A stretch of DNA of 64,000 nt from Planctomycetota bacterium (GCA_027493525.1 JAOSKN010000002.1:600288-664287); one strand, 5' to 3'. Shown: positions 16,426 to 25,762, counted from the first letter of the stretch. The notes: a model not told the origin generated them from the sequence alone. Translations and numbers: made by a program.

Positions 16426-18312
16426 TCAGCGGTACAGCGGCAGGTAGCGGTAATAGACTTCCAGGCACATCGCCCCGAGCGCGGTGGTCATCACGCGCCC
16501 GCCGAAGCACGGCCACTGCGGATCCCAGGAACCGTCGAAGTCGCCGTCCTTGCGCTGGGCGTTCAGCAGCGTCTTCTTCATCGCTTCGTTCCACTGCGCC
16601 CAGTGGTCGCCGCCCTTCTGGAAGGCCACGAGCGTCGCGTAGTACCAGTAGTAGAGGTTGCCATTCTGGTCTCCGGCGTCGTAGCCGCTCGGGTACTTCG
16701 CGGGCAGGTGCTTGAGCATCAGGTTGCAGGGGCCGGCCACGCCCGCGCTGTCCGGGCCTTCGGCGGCGACGAAGAGGCGCGTCAGCGCGCCGATGCTGGC
16801 GAGGGCCATATTCTGGTGCCCGCCGGGCTGGTCGAGCGTGCCGCGATACCAGACCAATCCGCCTTCCCAGTACGCCGCGTCGCCGCCGGCCGGCGCGCCC
16901 TTCAGGTCCTGCGCGGCGTGGATCCAGCGCAGGGCGCCTTCGAGCGAGGCCGGCTCGATCCGCAGCCCCGCGATCTTCGCGGACTTCAGCGCCATCACGT
17001 TCCAGCCGGTTACGGACGTGTCGTTGACCCGGGACTTGGGCTGGTAGTCCCAGGCCTGGTACTCGCTTTCGCCGTCCTTGATCTGGCCTTCGGTGACGCC
17101 GTCCGCGGCCTGCTGCGCGGCCTTCTTGATTTCGGGGCTGCGGCACATCGCGGCGGCTTCGGCCAGCGCCAGCGCGGCCACGCCATGGGAGTAGTTGCTC
17201 TGGTGCCCGTCGCTCCAGCGGTTCTTCTCGCCCAGTTCGCCGATGAGCCATTGCAGGCCCATCTTGACGTTCTGCTTGTACTTTCCCACGCGGTCGGTGT
17301 GCCCCGCGCCCAGGAAGGCCAGGATCGCGAAGCCGGTGCAGCCGACATTGGAGATGGACTGCGCGTGCGCCCGCAGCCCGTCCTGGCACTCGTGCTTGCG
17401 CGAATCCCAGCTCCCGTCGGGCTCCTGGTGCCGGGCCAGCCATTCCAGCGCCTTGTCCACGGCCGACTCGGTGGCCTTGCCGCCGCCGCCCTGGATCGCG
17501 CGGCGCAGCCGCCCGCCCGAGCCGTTCGGCCGGCCGAAGGCGCCTCCGCCCCCGCCGCCAAGGCCCAGCGCCGCGACCGTTCCGGTTCCGCCCAGGAACA
17601 CGTCGCTCATCCCGTCCTCTCCGCGCGTCTCGCTCAGGTCGGCCTCGTTCGCGGTCTCGACATGGTCGGCGATCTCGACCTCTTCGTGCGTCACGATGGG
17701 CGTCTCGGCCGTGACCTCCGTCGATTCGAACTCGACGGGCTGCTTGAAGACGTCGCGCGGGCGCGGCTTTTCTTCCTCGGGCGGCTCCTCCTGGCGCTGC
17801 AAGTCGGTGACGATGACCACCTCGTCGCTGCGCGCGCGCAGCAGCGCGGCGCCGATGAGCGTGATCAGGAGCAGCAGCAGGGCGTGGAAGGCCCCGCTGA
17901 CGATCCACCACGGCGCGGCGCCGAGCCGTGCGTTCAGCGCGTCGAAGAGGCTCGGCGCGGGCGCGGCGACGGCTTCGGGCTCGTCTGCCTGTTCCTGCTC
18001 GGTCTGCCGTACGGGGATCGCGATGCGCTTCGCGCCCGCCGGCACGGCCTGTGGGCCAGTCGGCGTGTTGCGCATCGTGAGCAGGCGTTTGTTGGCCAAG
18101 TTGTCGAACGAGTCCGAGATGCGCTTGGCGCTGTAGGTCTGTCCCAGCAGGGAAAAGACTTCCTTGCGGGAGTCGAACTCGGCTTTGCAGCCCGGGCAGG
18201 AGTGCAGGTGCTCCAGGAACGCCGCCGCCTGGCTGGGCGGCAACTCGCCGTCCAGGTAGGGGCGGACCTGCTCCACTGCCTCGGCGCAGGGAACGATGCT
18301 CTGCACGCTCAT
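16426..18312 (-). CDS. Membrane anti-sigma factor fused to squalene-cyclase-like repeats
   Basis: The 628-residue product has three parts. Residues 1-60 form a zf-HC2 anti-sigma domain with the zinc ligands His35, Cys39 and Cys42 in EHLHSCPGCKAEF. One membrane helix follows at about 135-157 (WWIVSGAFHALLLLLITLIG). After a Glu/Pro-rich linker, residues about 260-628 are alpha/alpha-toroid repeats like those of squalene/prenyl cyclases (EWLARHQEPDGSWD, GDFDGSWDP, QW-type motifs), which should lie outside the membrane. The cyclase DxDD acid motif was not seen, so a ligand-sensing role is more likely than catalysis. The start overlaps the sigma gene stop by 4 nt. Confidence 0.85.
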   Translation of the reverse strand: MSVQSIVPCAEAVEQVRPYLDGELPPSQAAAFLEHLHSCPGCKAEFDSRKEVFSLLGQTYSAKRISDSFDNLANKRLLTMRNTPTGPQAVPAGAKRIAIPVRQTEQEQADEPEAVAAPAPSLFDALNARLGAAPWWIVSGAFHALLLLLITLIGAALLRARSDEVVIVTDLQRQEEPPEEEKPRPRDVFKQPVEFESTEVTAETPIVTHEEVEIADHVETANEADLSETRGEDGMSDVFLGGTGTVAALGLGGGGGGAFGRPNGSGGRLRRAIQGGGGKATESAVDKALEWLARHQEPDGSWDSRKHECQDGLRAHAQSISNVGCTGFAILAFLGAGHTDRVGKYKQNVKMGLQWLIGELGEKNRWSDGHQSNYSHGVAALALAEAAAMCRSPEIKKAAQQAADGVTEGQIKDGESEYQAWDYQPKSRVNDTSVTGWNVMALKSAKIAGLRIEPASLEGALRWIHAAQDLKGAPAGGDAAYWEGGLVWYRGTLDQPGGHQNMALASIGALTRLFVAAEGPDSAGVAGPCNLMLKHLPAKYPSGYDAGDQNGNLYYWYYATLVAFQKGGDHWAQWNEAMKKTLLNAQRKDGDFDGSWDPQWPCFGGRVMTTALGAMCLEVYYRYLPLYR

Positions 18313-18887
18313 GCCCGGCGCTCCTCTTCGCTTGCGGATCCCTTCAGCTTCTGCGCCAGCATCCCGTCGGCGCGGGTGAGCCGGCTGCGAACCGTGCCCG
18401 CGGGGATGTCCAGCCGCGCGGCGATCTCTTCGGTGGAGAGCTTCTCCCAGTAGCGGAGCACCACCACCTGCCGGAAGGCCTCAGGCAGCGCGTCCACGGC
18501 CCGCAGCACCCGGTCGGACGGCGCGGCGCGTTTGGCCCCGCCGCTTGCAGGATCGACCAGCTCGCACATCTGCGCCGTCGCCAGACGTTCTTCCTTGCGC
18601 CGGTCCTTCCGCTCGCGGTGGCTCAGCGCGATCCGGCGGTTGATCGTGCGCAGCCAGTGCCCCAGCTTTTGCGGATCGCGAAGCCGGTTCAGGTCCAGGT
18701 ACGCGACGCAGAGCGTCTCCTGCGCGACGTCTTCCGCGTCCTGCTGATTGCCCAACTGCGCCAGCGCCTGGTTGACCAGATCCGCACGGAAGCGCTCCAC
18801 CAGCAGCCAGAACTGGTCCACCGGCGGCCCGTCCGGATCGTGCCGCATCCGCACCAGTTGTTCGATCATCATGGCCGTCGTCGGCAT
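18309..18887 (-). CDS. ECF-type RNA polymerase sigma factor
   Basis: The 192-residue product has sigma region 2 (NQQDAEDVAQETLCVAYLDL and LRDPQKLGHWLRTINRRIA) and region 4 (LPEAFRQVVVLRYWEKLS, then TEEIAARLDIPAGTVRSRLT). It is translated with the downstream anti-sigma gene through an ATGA overlap, the standard arrangement for a sigma/anti-sigma pair. ATG 18887 has GGAGACGGGCG upstream. A TAGAAT-like -10 lies about 25 nt before the start on the minus strand without a clear -35. Confidence 0.92.
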   Translation of the reverse strand: MPTTAMMIEQLVRMRHDPDGPPVDQFWLLVERFRADLVNQALAQLGNQQDAEDVAQETLCVAYLDLNRLRDPQKLGHWLRTINRRIALSHRERKDRRKEERLATAQMCELVDPASGGAKRAAPSDRVLRAVDALPEAFRQVVVLRYWEKLSTEEIAARLDIPAGTVRSRLTRADGMLAQKLKGSASEEERRA

Positions 18888-18978
18888 CGCCCGTCTCCGC
18901 GGTAGGCCCTTCTATTCTAATAGTGGGCAGGCGCCCGCGATCCGCTCCCGAATTCCGAAAGAACCCGGAATTGACGCA

Positions 18979-19003
18979 CAAGTGCCCCGCGCGGGGGCAC
19001 TTG
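18979..19003. promoter_or_regulatory. 25 bp GC-rich palindrome between the sigma gene and the remnant
   Basis: Arms CAAGTGCCCC and GGGGCACTTG pair around GCGCG. It lies about 90 bp upstream of the sigma factor start and downstream of the remnant on the minus strand. It may be an operator or a stem-loop without a T tract; the role is not determined. Confidence 0.45.
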
Positions 19004-19044
19004 CACGTGTGGCATTGGATGGAGGAGAGGCGAGGTCCAGGCGT

Positions 19045-19170
19045 TCAGCGGTACAGCGGCAGGTAGCGGTAATAGACTTCCAGGCTCAGCGCGCCCAAGG
19101 CCGTCGTGTACGCGCGGCCGGCCTGCTTCTCCCAGCGCGAGAGCGGATCCCAGCTTCCGTCGAAGTCATC
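19045..19170 (-). pseudogene. 3' remnant of a second squalene-cyclase-repeat gene
   Basis: Translated on the minus strand this 126 bp piece gives DDFDGSWDPLSRWEK and then TTALGALSLEVYYRYLPLYR followed by a stop. It is a close but not identical copy of the last 41 residues of the anti-sigma gene at 16426-18312 (which ends TTALGAMCLEVYYRYLPLYR). An in-frame TAA at 19171-19173 cuts it off upstream. The final 40 bases of both copies are nearly identical in DNA. It is a decayed paralogue or the scar of a duplication around the sigma gene. Confidence 0.85.
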
Positions 19171-19212
19171 TTAAAACAGGGAGTAGCGCGGACGTCCCGC
19201 GCTCCACGGGCT

Positions 19213-19959
19213 TCAGGCCCCGGACTTGGCCGTCTCCACGACCAGCTTGCGGACGTAGCTCATGTGCTTCTTTTCGTCCACGTCGAGCTTCTTCGCGTGC
19301 GCGCCGACGTAATGGACGATGAAGCTGCGCCGGAAGCGGTCGGCGGTGGTGTTGTTGTAGCTCCCATGAATCGTATACCCGTCGAAGAAGAGCACGTCGC
19401 CTTCTTCCATCCCGACGCCGGTCTCGCGCGAGCCTTCCGGAAGGATCGTCTGCCCGCCCACGAAGCTCTTGGCTTCGTCGGCCTGGGTGACGTCGAGCAG
19501 CCCCAGCTTATGGCTCCCGGGGACCACGACCATCTGCCCGTTGGCCTCGTCGCAGCGGTCGAGCGCGACCCAGACGCCAATCAGCGGCTTCTTCTGGATG
19601 TACTGGCAGTCCTGGTGCAGCCCCTGCCCGCGCGCGCCCGGAGGCTTGAAGTAGAGCATCGTCTGGCACAGTTCCGCCTCGTCGCCGATCAACTTCGCGG
19701 CGAGGTCCTTCAGGCGCGCATCCTTCCAGAGCGCGGCCGTCGTTTCGTCCCAGTTGTGCATGTTGATCATGCGCGGGTAGGAATTAAGCGGGTCCTTTTC
19801 GCCGCTCCTGGGGTTCCCGCCCAGGTCGCCGGGCTTCGGGCCTTCGGCGCGCCGCGCCATGAAGTGCTCGCGCATCGCGGCGATCTCGGCCTTGGTGAAA
19901 GCGCCGCGCGCGACGTAATAGCCGTCCCGCTCGTAGCAGGCCTTCGGATCGCTGCTCAT
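19213..19959 (-). CDS. Phytanoyl-CoA dioxygenase (PhyH) family oxygenase
   Basis: Fe(II)/2-oxoglutarate oxygenase fold. The 248-residue product has the iron site HxD in GLHQDCQYIQ, the distal His in FDGYTIHGSYNNT and the 2-oxoglutarate Arg in ADRFRRSFIVHY. The N-terminus YERDGYYVARGAFTKAEIAA is typical of the family. The substrate is unknown; relatives hydroxylate lipids, quorum molecules, ectoine or small natural products. It is the last gene of a two-PhyH minus-strand unit; the other starts at 20899. Confidence 0.88.
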   Translation of the reverse strand: MSSDPKACYERDGYYVARGAFTKAEIAAMREHFMARRAEGPKPGDLGGNPRSGEKDPLNSYPRMINMHNWDETTAALWKDARLKDLAAKLIGDEAELCQTMLYFKPPGARGQGLHQDCQYIQKKPLIGVWVALDRCDEANGQMVVVPGSHKLGLLDVTQADEAKSFVGGQTILPEGSRETGVGMEEGDVLFFDGYTIHGSYNNTTADRFRRSFIVHYVGAHAKKLDVDEKKHMSYVRKLVVETAKSGA

Positions 19960-19972
19960 CCATCGTTCCTCC

Positions 19973-20007
19973 CGGCGTCCTGAGTCCGGTCTCCTGCGCC
20001 CGGCTCT
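19973..20007. repeat. Heptanucleotide-period array between two PhyH genes
   Basis: Five 7-mers: CGGCGTC CTGAGTC then CGGTCTC CTGCGCC and CGGCTCT. The period is strict and alternate units are most alike. The array touches the stop codon of the upstream PhyH gene at 20006. Confidence 0.65.
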
Positions 20008-20899
20008 ACTTCCCCGCGCCCACCAGCGCTTCGGCTTCCCTGCGCTTGCGGATCTTCTCGCACTGCCGCGAGTAGATGCCGGTCTCCTGCGTGTAGCCTT
20101 TCCAGGCGTACGGGTCGGTCCCGGCGACCATGACCACGTCCCGGAAGTCGGCCTGCCCGGCGCTGACGAATCGCTTGGCCGGATCCTCCGGGACGGGGAT
20201 GTGCCACGGCAGCAGCGAGTAGGCGTTCATGTAGTGGTTCACCAGCACGCGGCGGTAGCGGTTGGAGCGGTTCTTGCGGCTGCGGTGCAGCAGGTAGCCG
20301 TTGAAGAAGACCACCGAACCGGCCGGGACCTCGACCGGGAGCTCCTTCGATTCGTCGAAGCCGAAGCTCTCCGGCGCGAAGTCGAACTCGTCGGGATTGT
20401 TGTTGGCCTGCTGCGGCCAGAGGTAGCCGTCGCGGTGCGAGCCCGGCACGACCCACAGGCAGCCGTTCTCGATCGTCGCGTCGTCCATCGCGATCCAGCC
20501 GCCCGTCAGCGAGCGGTCGCGCGTCGGGATGTACAGTTCGTCCTGGTGCCACGCCTGCCCCGGGTACTCCGGCGGCTTGACGAAGAGCATCGACTGCATG
20601 CACTTCACGTTTGGCGCGATGATCCCCGACATGATCCGCGCCATCCCTTCGTGCTTCACGTACTTCATCATCACGGGGCTGACGCGGTGTACCTGGTGGA
20701 TGCAAAGGTAGTGCTCGAGCGCCTCCTGGTCGCTGACTTCGGGCCCCAGCGGCGGAAGCGCCGGGTGGGCGTACGCGCCCCGGCAGAGCTTCACCATGTC
20801 GTCCTTCAGTTCCTGGAGTTCCGCCGGGGTCACGAGCCCCTCGACGACCAGGAAGCCCTGCTCACGGTACGACTCGAGCTGCTTGCGAGTGGGGGTCAT
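20006..20899 (-). CDS. Phytanoyl-CoA dioxygenase (PhyH) family oxygenase
   Basis: The 297-residue product starts MTPTRKQLESYREQGFLVVE at ATG 20899, which has a GAGGAG ribosome site; the long open frame upstream is an artefact of the GC-rich composition. Iron ligands are in AWHQDELYIPT and the distal His in YLLHRSRKNRS, and the 2-oxoglutarate Arg is in NRYRRVLVNHY. Thus the catalytic site is complete. It shares only the fold with the 19213 gene, so the two may act on related but distinct substrates. It is divergent from the AraC regulator at 21122, which is the likely regulator. Confidence 0.9.
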   Translation of the reverse strand: MTPTRKQLESYREQGFLVVEGLVTPAELQELKDDMVKLCRGAYAHPALPPLGPEVSDQEALEHYLCIHQVHRVSPVMMKYVKHEGMARIMSGIIAPNVKCMQSMLFVKPPEYPGQAWHQDELYIPTRDRSLTGGWIAMDDATIENGCLWVVPGSHRDGYLWPQQANNNPDEFDFAPESFGFDESKELPVEVPAGSVVFFNGYLLHRSRKNRSNRYRRVLVNHYMNAYSLLPWHIPVPEDPAKRFVSAGQADFRDVVMVAGTDPYAWKGYTQETGIYSRQCEKIRKRREAEALVGAGK

Positions 20900-21121
20900 G
20901 GCGCGCTCCTCGACACCGAATTGATCGTTCCTCGCTATGATTACCACACGTGAATTCCAGCAGCATTCTGAAGATTGGATCAAAAGGTGGATTATTCGAT
21001 CATTCAAGGCCTGGAAGGACCAGGCCGCCTTTCCCGGCGCTTCCGGGCTTTTGCGAACCGCCTCCTCCCCCTCGAGCGCAGGTTCACTCCGTCCGGGCCG
21101 AACCGGCGTATAATCCCGAGC

Positions 21122-22018
21122 ATGACCCCGGATCGCATCCTGCCGCCGCGCCGCAACCTGCCTTATCCCGCCAAGTGGCTCTGCGAGCAGCTTGCCCATT
21201 CCCGCATCGAACTGGCGCAGGGGGTGGGGCACTCCTTCCACGCGGCCGGGCGCGACGTCGAGCGCACCCCGTTCGTCGATTACGACCTCCATTTTGTCGT
21301 CGCCGGCGGCCTGGAGTACGCCTTTCCGCACAAGACCGTCCGTTGCCGCGCAGGCTCCTGCGTGCTGCTCCCGCCCGAGTTGCCCTTTCGCGAGCGCGTC
21401 TGCGTCGAGGGGCAGGGCGTCGAGCTGTACTTCGCGCACTTCCAGGCCGGCCGCGGCGACCTCGATCCGCTCCAGGCCCTGGATCTCCCGCTCGTCGCCC
21501 AACCGCCGGAGGCCGCCGACGCCCTGAACCTCTTTCGCTCGATGGTGGACCTGCGCCGCGCGGCCAAGGGCGAACAGCCCTGGGGGCTGCTGCACGCGAA
21601 GGCGCGGCTGGTGGAGTTCCTCGCGCTGCTGCTGGAAGCGGCCTGGGCGAAGCGGAAGCTGAACTTCCATCCCAGCCGCGTGGGTCCGCCGTGGCTCTGG
21701 ACGGTGCTGGAAGCCATCGATCGCGGCATCGACCGGCACGAACTGGACGTCAACGCCCTGGCGCGCCGCGCCAACCTCTCGCCGTCCCACTTCACCCACC
21801 AGTTCCGGCGCTTCGTCGGCATTCCGCCGAAGCAGCTCCTCCTGCGCAAGCGCCTCGAACGCGCCTGCGCGCTGCTGGCGGCGGAGGAAAGCCTCAGCGT
21901 GAAGGAGATCGCCGGCCGCTGCGGCTTCGCCGATCCCTACCATTTCTCGGCGCAGTTCAAGAAATGGACCGGCAGCGCACCCAGCGACTGGCGCAGCAAC
22001 AAGCACTGGCCGGATTGA
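21122..22018 (+). CDS. AraC-family transcriptional regulator
   Basis: The 298-residue product has an N-terminal cupin-like sensor (DYDLHFVVAGGLEYAF, GSCVLLPPELPFRER) and a C-terminal double helix-turn-helix (NALARRANLSPSHFTHQFRR and KEIAGRCGFADPYHFSAQFK, the AraC signature). The frame is open to 20975 but ATG 21122 begins the conserved part. It is divergent from the PhyH gene at 20899 across 222 bp that must hold both promoters. Confidence 0.9.
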   Translation: MTPDRILPPRRNLPYPAKWLCEQLAHSRIELAQGVGHSFHAAGRDVERTPFVDYDLHFVVAGGLEYAFPHKTVRCRAGSCVLLPPELPFRERVCVEGQGVELYFAHFQAGRGDLDPLQALDLPLVAQPPEAADALNLFRSMVDLRRAAKGEQPWGLLHAKARLVEFLALLLEAAWAKRKLNFHPSRVGPPWLWTVLEAIDRGIDRHELDVNALARRANLSPSHFTHQFRRFVGIPPKQLLLRKRLERACALLAAEESLSVKEIAGRCGFADPYHFSAQFKKWTGSAPSDWRSNKHWPD

Positions 22019-22035
22019 ACCCGGCCTCGGGAATG

Positions 22036-23004
22036 CTACGCCTCGGGCGCGGCGGGCGGCGCTTCTTCCGCCGGCGTATCCCCGCCGGGCGGCGCCGCGA
22101 ACGGCTTCTTCGCCTGCGCGCGGGTCTTGCCCCGTGAGATCAACCCGCCCAGCGCCTGCACCGAATCCGGCGTGAGCAACAGGTTGGGCGTGAGCTGTTC
22201 CGTCTTCGTTTCTTCCTTCTTGTTCTTGTCCACGGTCGTGACGATCTTGTGCACCTGATACGTGCCCAGGTTCCCGCAGCCTTCGCACATGCGCTGGTCG
22301 AGCCGGAAGTAGGACTTCTCGCCCGTGAGCGGCGGCGGCAACGCCGCGAAGCGTTCCAGGTCGCCTTCCTTCAGCCCCGCGAGCATTTGCGCGTCCGTGG
22401 AAAGCTCCCCGCGCGCGACGTCCTGCGTCTCCTTGCACCACTGACCGCAGTCCTCGCAGAAGACGCCCTTAACGAAGTCCGTATGGGCCAGGTAGACCGT
22501 CCCGCCCACGATGCACGCCGCTTCGACCGCCCAGAAGATCCAGAGCAGGATGCCACTGACCGGCGAGCCGGACCGGCCCAGCGTCCACCAGCCCGCCTGA
22601 GCCAGCGTATCGGCGAAGTTCACGGCCATGCCCGGGCTGACGAGACAGGTTGCCAGCGAAGGCGTCATCCCCACGCCCGCGGGGGCGAAGCGCTGCAGGA
22701 AGGCGAACTCGAAGACCGTCCAGACCGCATAGAGCCCCAGCAGCCCCGCCAGCAGGCTCATCCCCGCCACGAAGCCCGGGTTCCGCACCTTCGCCGAGCG
22801 CGCCGCGCGGCTGACGGCCATCCCGAGCAGCCAGCACGTCCCGAACGTCACCAGCGCCTGGATGTAGATGAGCGGGTTGTAGACGTTGATGTAGCCGTAG
22901 GCCAGGCCGCAGAGCAGCGCGCTTCCGAGGGCCGCCAGCGGCAGGACCGCCAGCCCCGAACCGAGCTGCCCGGAGAATCGATACCGTACGCCCGCGATGG
23001 ACAT
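22036..23004 (-). CDS. Membrane protein with C-terminal CxxC zinc-binding pairs
   Basis: No family recognised. The 322-residue product has about five membrane helices in its first 170 residues (for example AVLPLAALGSALLCGLAYGY, MSLLAGLLGLYAVW, ILLWIFWAVEAACIVGGTVY), then a soluble tail with two zinc-ribbon-like sites, CEDCGQWCKE and MCEGCGNLG, and an acidic Pro/Ala C-terminus. It converges on the AraC gene (17 nt). An integral membrane protein with a cytoplasmic metal-binding tail is all that can be said. Confidence 0.75.
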   Translation of the reverse strand: MSIAGVRYRFSGQLGSGLAVLPLAALGSALLCGLAYGYINVYNPLIYIQALVTFGTCWLLGMAVSRAARSAKVRNPGFVAGMSLLAGLLGLYAVWTVFEFAFLQRFAPAGVGMTPSLATCLVSPGMAVNFADTLAQAGWWTLGRSGSPVSGILLWIFWAVEAACIVGGTVYLAHTDFVKGVFCEDCGQWCKETQDVARGELSTDAQMLAGLKEGDLERFAALPPPLTGEKSYFRLDQRMCEGCGNLGTYQVHKIVTTVDKNKKEETKTEQLTPNLLLTPDSVQALGGLISRGKTRAQAKKPFAAPPGGDTPAEEAPPAAPEA

Positions 23005-23110
23005 GGTTCACCTCGCCGGCTGTCGGGTCCTTATGTGAGTGCGCCAAATGCCAGAGAGAAGAATAGGGTAAACTAGCAGCTAGCCGGGTCAACGGTCATT
23101 CTATAGCAAT

Positions 23111-23827
23111 TTACACTGCGAAATACAGAATGTAACCCCACCGCAAATAGAAGACGAACAAGACAAATAAGGCCATGAGTTCATGGCCAGTTGCTGGCCG
23201 TGGACCACTCGGGGGATTAGGTTCTCCTCGGCAAAAGGCGCTTTCATATAATAAACTCAACAATTGACCTCCGGCGAAGAAGGGAAATGGTAGCAGATTC
23301 AGCGTTGCTAGTTTTGCCGATAAGATTCCTAATTGTTCGGCAAGTGATGAATTAGATAGAGTTTCGAACCAGATTCTTCCCAAGGCGTGACCGTATTCGA
23401 AATTGGCAGCCCCCCACAGGATTTCTAAGAATCCATTGACCATGCATTTGAGACCATTCGTCCATCCCAGCAGGCACTCAGAGATAAACAACAACCCAAT
23501 GACGCCGCCCATGTTAACGGCACACTTGGCCGAAAGTGACCGGTTGGCTAACTGGGCTTCTACGCGCCTTACGTCATCTCCCCATTCCAGTTCTGCACCT
23601 GCCGGGTAATCTTCCTCCATGGGTGTTAAGTAGATGACCGATGAAAGGGGAACGGTGCGAAGAATAAATCGGAAGCCGTGTAACTTAATAGATAGAACTT
23701 TTGGGCCAAAGAATAACGTTGCTCCGTAAAGGCGATATCCCAACGCAATCGCAATCGCAATCTGCGCAATTAATGTCGCACTAGAGCAAATGGTCACCAA
23801 CAAAAGAAACACACACCAAGGCGACAT
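23111..23827 (-). CDS. Site-2-protease-like membrane protein lacking all zinc ligands
   Basis: The 238-residue product aligns by pattern with M50 proteases: after the first helix LIAQIAIAIALGYRLYGA (where HExxH is expected) comes FFGPKVLSIKLHGF and LRTVPLSSVIYL, like the FGFGP...RxxPLGGY segment; near the end NLLPFPFFAGGQLL replaces NxxPxPxxDGG. Both His, the Glu and the Asp are missing, so it cannot bind the catalytic zinc. About four membrane helices. The gene is clearly richer in A and T than its neighbours. Function unknown; the M50 relation is inferred from pattern only. Confidence 0.6.
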   Translation of the reverse strand: MSPWCVFLLLVTICSSATLIAQIAIAIALGYRLYGATLFFGPKVLSIKLHGFRFILRTVPLSSVIYLTPMEEDYPAGAELEWGDDVRRVEAQLANRSLSAKCAVNMGGVIGLLFISECLLGWTNGLKCMVNGFLEILWGAANFEYGHALGRIWFETLSNSSLAEQLGILSAKLATLNLLPFPFFAGGQLLSLLYESAFCRGEPNPPSGPRPATGHELMALFVLFVFYLRWGYILYFAV

Positions 23828-23870
23828 AGTTGCTCACCGTCATTGAAATTCAGGTTGCTCGTATTTCTTT

Positions 23871-25424
23871 TCAATACGCCTTCGCCATCACCACCCGCCG
23901 CGCAGACGGCTTGCCGGTCAGGAGGCACGTCCCCGGCCCTTCCGCCCCCGCCGGGTACTGACCCTCCAGCGGGATGCAGCGGATCGAGGTCTTGAAGCGC
24001 TCGGCCATCTGCTCCTCTTCCGCGCGACCGCCGGCCCAGTGCACCCACGCGAAGCCGCCATCGTCCTCGCCCTTGAACCAGGCCTCGAATTCCGCCAGCG
24101 AATCCAGCACCCGCGTGCGCCGCGCGCGCAGGTTCCGCGCGCGTTCGAGGAGCTGCGCCTGCATCTCGTCCATCAGTGCGGGCACGCTGGCCAGCGCCTC
24201 GGCGCGCGCGACGAAGCTCTTCTTGCGCTTGCGCTGCTCGGCCTCGCTCTCGCCTTCCTGCTCGATCGCGAAGCGCCGCACCAGGCACAGGCTGCCCTTC
24301 TCCAGGTCCTTCGGCCCGATCTCGATCCGCAGCGGCACGCCCTTCATCTCCCACTCGTAGTACTTCGCGCCGGGATGCAGGTCGCGGTCGTCGAGCTTCA
24401 CGGCCAGGCCCTTGGCGCGCAGTTCGGCGCAGACCTTCCCGGCTTCCTCCAGCACCTTGGCCTTCTCGTCGTCCTTGCGGTAGATCGGCACGACGACGGC
24501 GTGGATCGGCGCGAGCTTCGGCGGGCAGATCAGGCCCGCGTCGTCGCTGTGCGTCATGATCAGCGCGCCCATCAGCCGCGTGCTCACGCCCCAGCTCGTC
24601 GCGTAGGGGTACTCGAGCTTCCCTTCCTTGCTGAGAAACTGCACCTCGCTGGCCTTCGCGAAATTCTGACCCAGGAAGTGGCTGGTCCCCGCCTGCAGCG
24701 CCTTGCCGTCCTGCATCATCGCCTCGATGCACAGGCTCTCGACGGCGCCGGGGAAGCGCTCGCCCTCGCTCTTCGCGCCCTGCACCACCGGCATGGCCAT
24801 CACGTGCTCGGCCACGTCGGCGTAGACGCCGAGCATGCGCAGGGTCTCTTCGCGCGCCTCGGCCTCCGTCGCGTGCGCGGTATGCCCCTCCTGCCACAGG
24901 AATTCGGCGGTGCGCAGGAACAGCCGCGTGCGCATCTCCCAGCGGCACACGTTGGCCCACTGGTTGATCAGCAGCGGCAGGTCGCGGTAGCTCTGGATCC
25001 AATTCTTGTACTGGTTCCAGATGATCGTCTCGCTGGTCGGGCGGACCACCAGCGGCTCCTCGAGCTTCGACTCGGGATCCACCTGCACTTTCCCGTCGAG
25101 GCTCTTCAGGCGGTGGTGCGTGACCACCGCGCATTCCTTCGCGAACCCCGCCGCGTGCTGCTCTTCTTTCGCGAGGAAGCTCAGCGGGATGAAGAGCGGG
25201 AAGTAGGCGTTGACGTGCCCGGTGGCCTTGAAGCGGTCGTCGAGTTCGCGCTGCAGCTTCTCCCAGATCGCGTAGCCCTGCGGCCGGATGACCATGCACC
25301 CGCGCACCGCCGAATGCTCGGCCAGCTCCGCGCGCTTCACGATATCCAGATACCACTGGCTGTAGTCTTCGGCGCGGGTCGCGATGCCCTTGGTTTCGTT
25401 CCCGCCGCCCTGCTGCTGCGCCAT
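23871..25424 (-). CDS. proS: Prolyl-tRNA synthetase, archaeal/eukaryal-type
   Basis: Charges tRNA-Pro with proline. The 517-residue product lacks the insertion domain of the E. coli type and looks like the short archaeal/eukaryal class: [20 protein letters not shown] at the N-terminus, motif 2 region [16 protein letters not shown], and [37 protein letters not shown], then the anticodon-binding domain and a C-terminal domain ending in [10 protein letters not shown]. Start at ATG 25424 (AGGAGCAACACG upstream); the open frame further upstream is not conserved. Confidence 0.95.
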   Translation of the reverse strand: MAQQQGGGNETKGIATRAEDYSQWYLDIVKRAELAEHSAVRGCMVIRPQGYAIWEKLQRELDDRFKATGHVNAYFPLFIPLSFLAKEEQHAAGFAKECAVVTHHRLKSLDGKVQVDPESKLEEPLVVRPTSETIIWNQYKNWIQSYRDLPLLINQWANVCRWEMRTRLFLRTAEFLWQEGHTAHATEAEAREETLRMLGVYADVAEHVMAMPVVQGAKSEGERFPGAVESLCIEAMMQDGKALQAGTSHFLGQNFAKASEVQFLSKEGKLEYPYATSWGVSTRLMGALIMTHSDDAGLICPPKLAPIHAVVVPIYRKDDEKAKVLEEAGKVCAELRAKGLAVKLDDRDLHPGAKYYEWEMKGVPLRIEIGPKDLEKGSLCLVRRFAIEQEGESEAEQRKRKKSFVARAEALASVPALMDEMQAQLLERARNLRARRTRVLDSLAEFEAWFKGEDDGGFAWVHWAGGRAEEEQMAERFKTSIRCIPLEGQYPAGAEGPGTCLLTGKPSARRVVMAKAY

Positions 25425-25594
25425 CGTGTTGCTCCTTGCAGAAATCCGCTCCAGCGGGGAGGCGCGAAAAATTTTCACCTCACCGGCGGGGCTCGGCCGC
25501 GCCCGGAGCATTGTGGACAAGATGCCCCTGCGCGCCAGCGGAGAACCGCGCCTCCGCGCGCCTCAACCTCCCGCCGCGCGCGGGGTTGCCGCGC

Positions 25595-25762
25595 CTAAGC
25601 GGCCTTTCGGTGCGAATTCAAGGAATATGCGCAGGTCATTTTGACCGTGATCGAGGAGAGAGCGAGGAGCATATTCGGAGAGCATCTGCAACGAGCGAGC
25701 GACGATGAGCACGGTCAAAAGGGCCAAGCAGATACTTGAAAGCGCACCGAAAGGCTGCTTAG
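25595..25762. repeat. Imperfect 168 bp inverted repeat (possible MITE or RNA structure)
   Basis: The outer arms, 25595-25622 and 25735-25762, match in inverted form over 28 bases with three differences (core GCACCGAAAGGC). Inner arms around 25633-25650 (GGTCATTTTGACCGTGAT) and 25704-25725 (GAGCACGGTCAAAAGGGCC) also pair with few mismatches. The loop is GA-rich. It fills much of the proS to response-regulator gap. No coding function is seen. Confidence 0.6.

Noticed and set aside
20975..21121. Longer N-terminus for the AraC gene at 21122
   Set aside because: The upstream codons read like non-coding DNA and lie in the shared promoter region with the PhyH gene.
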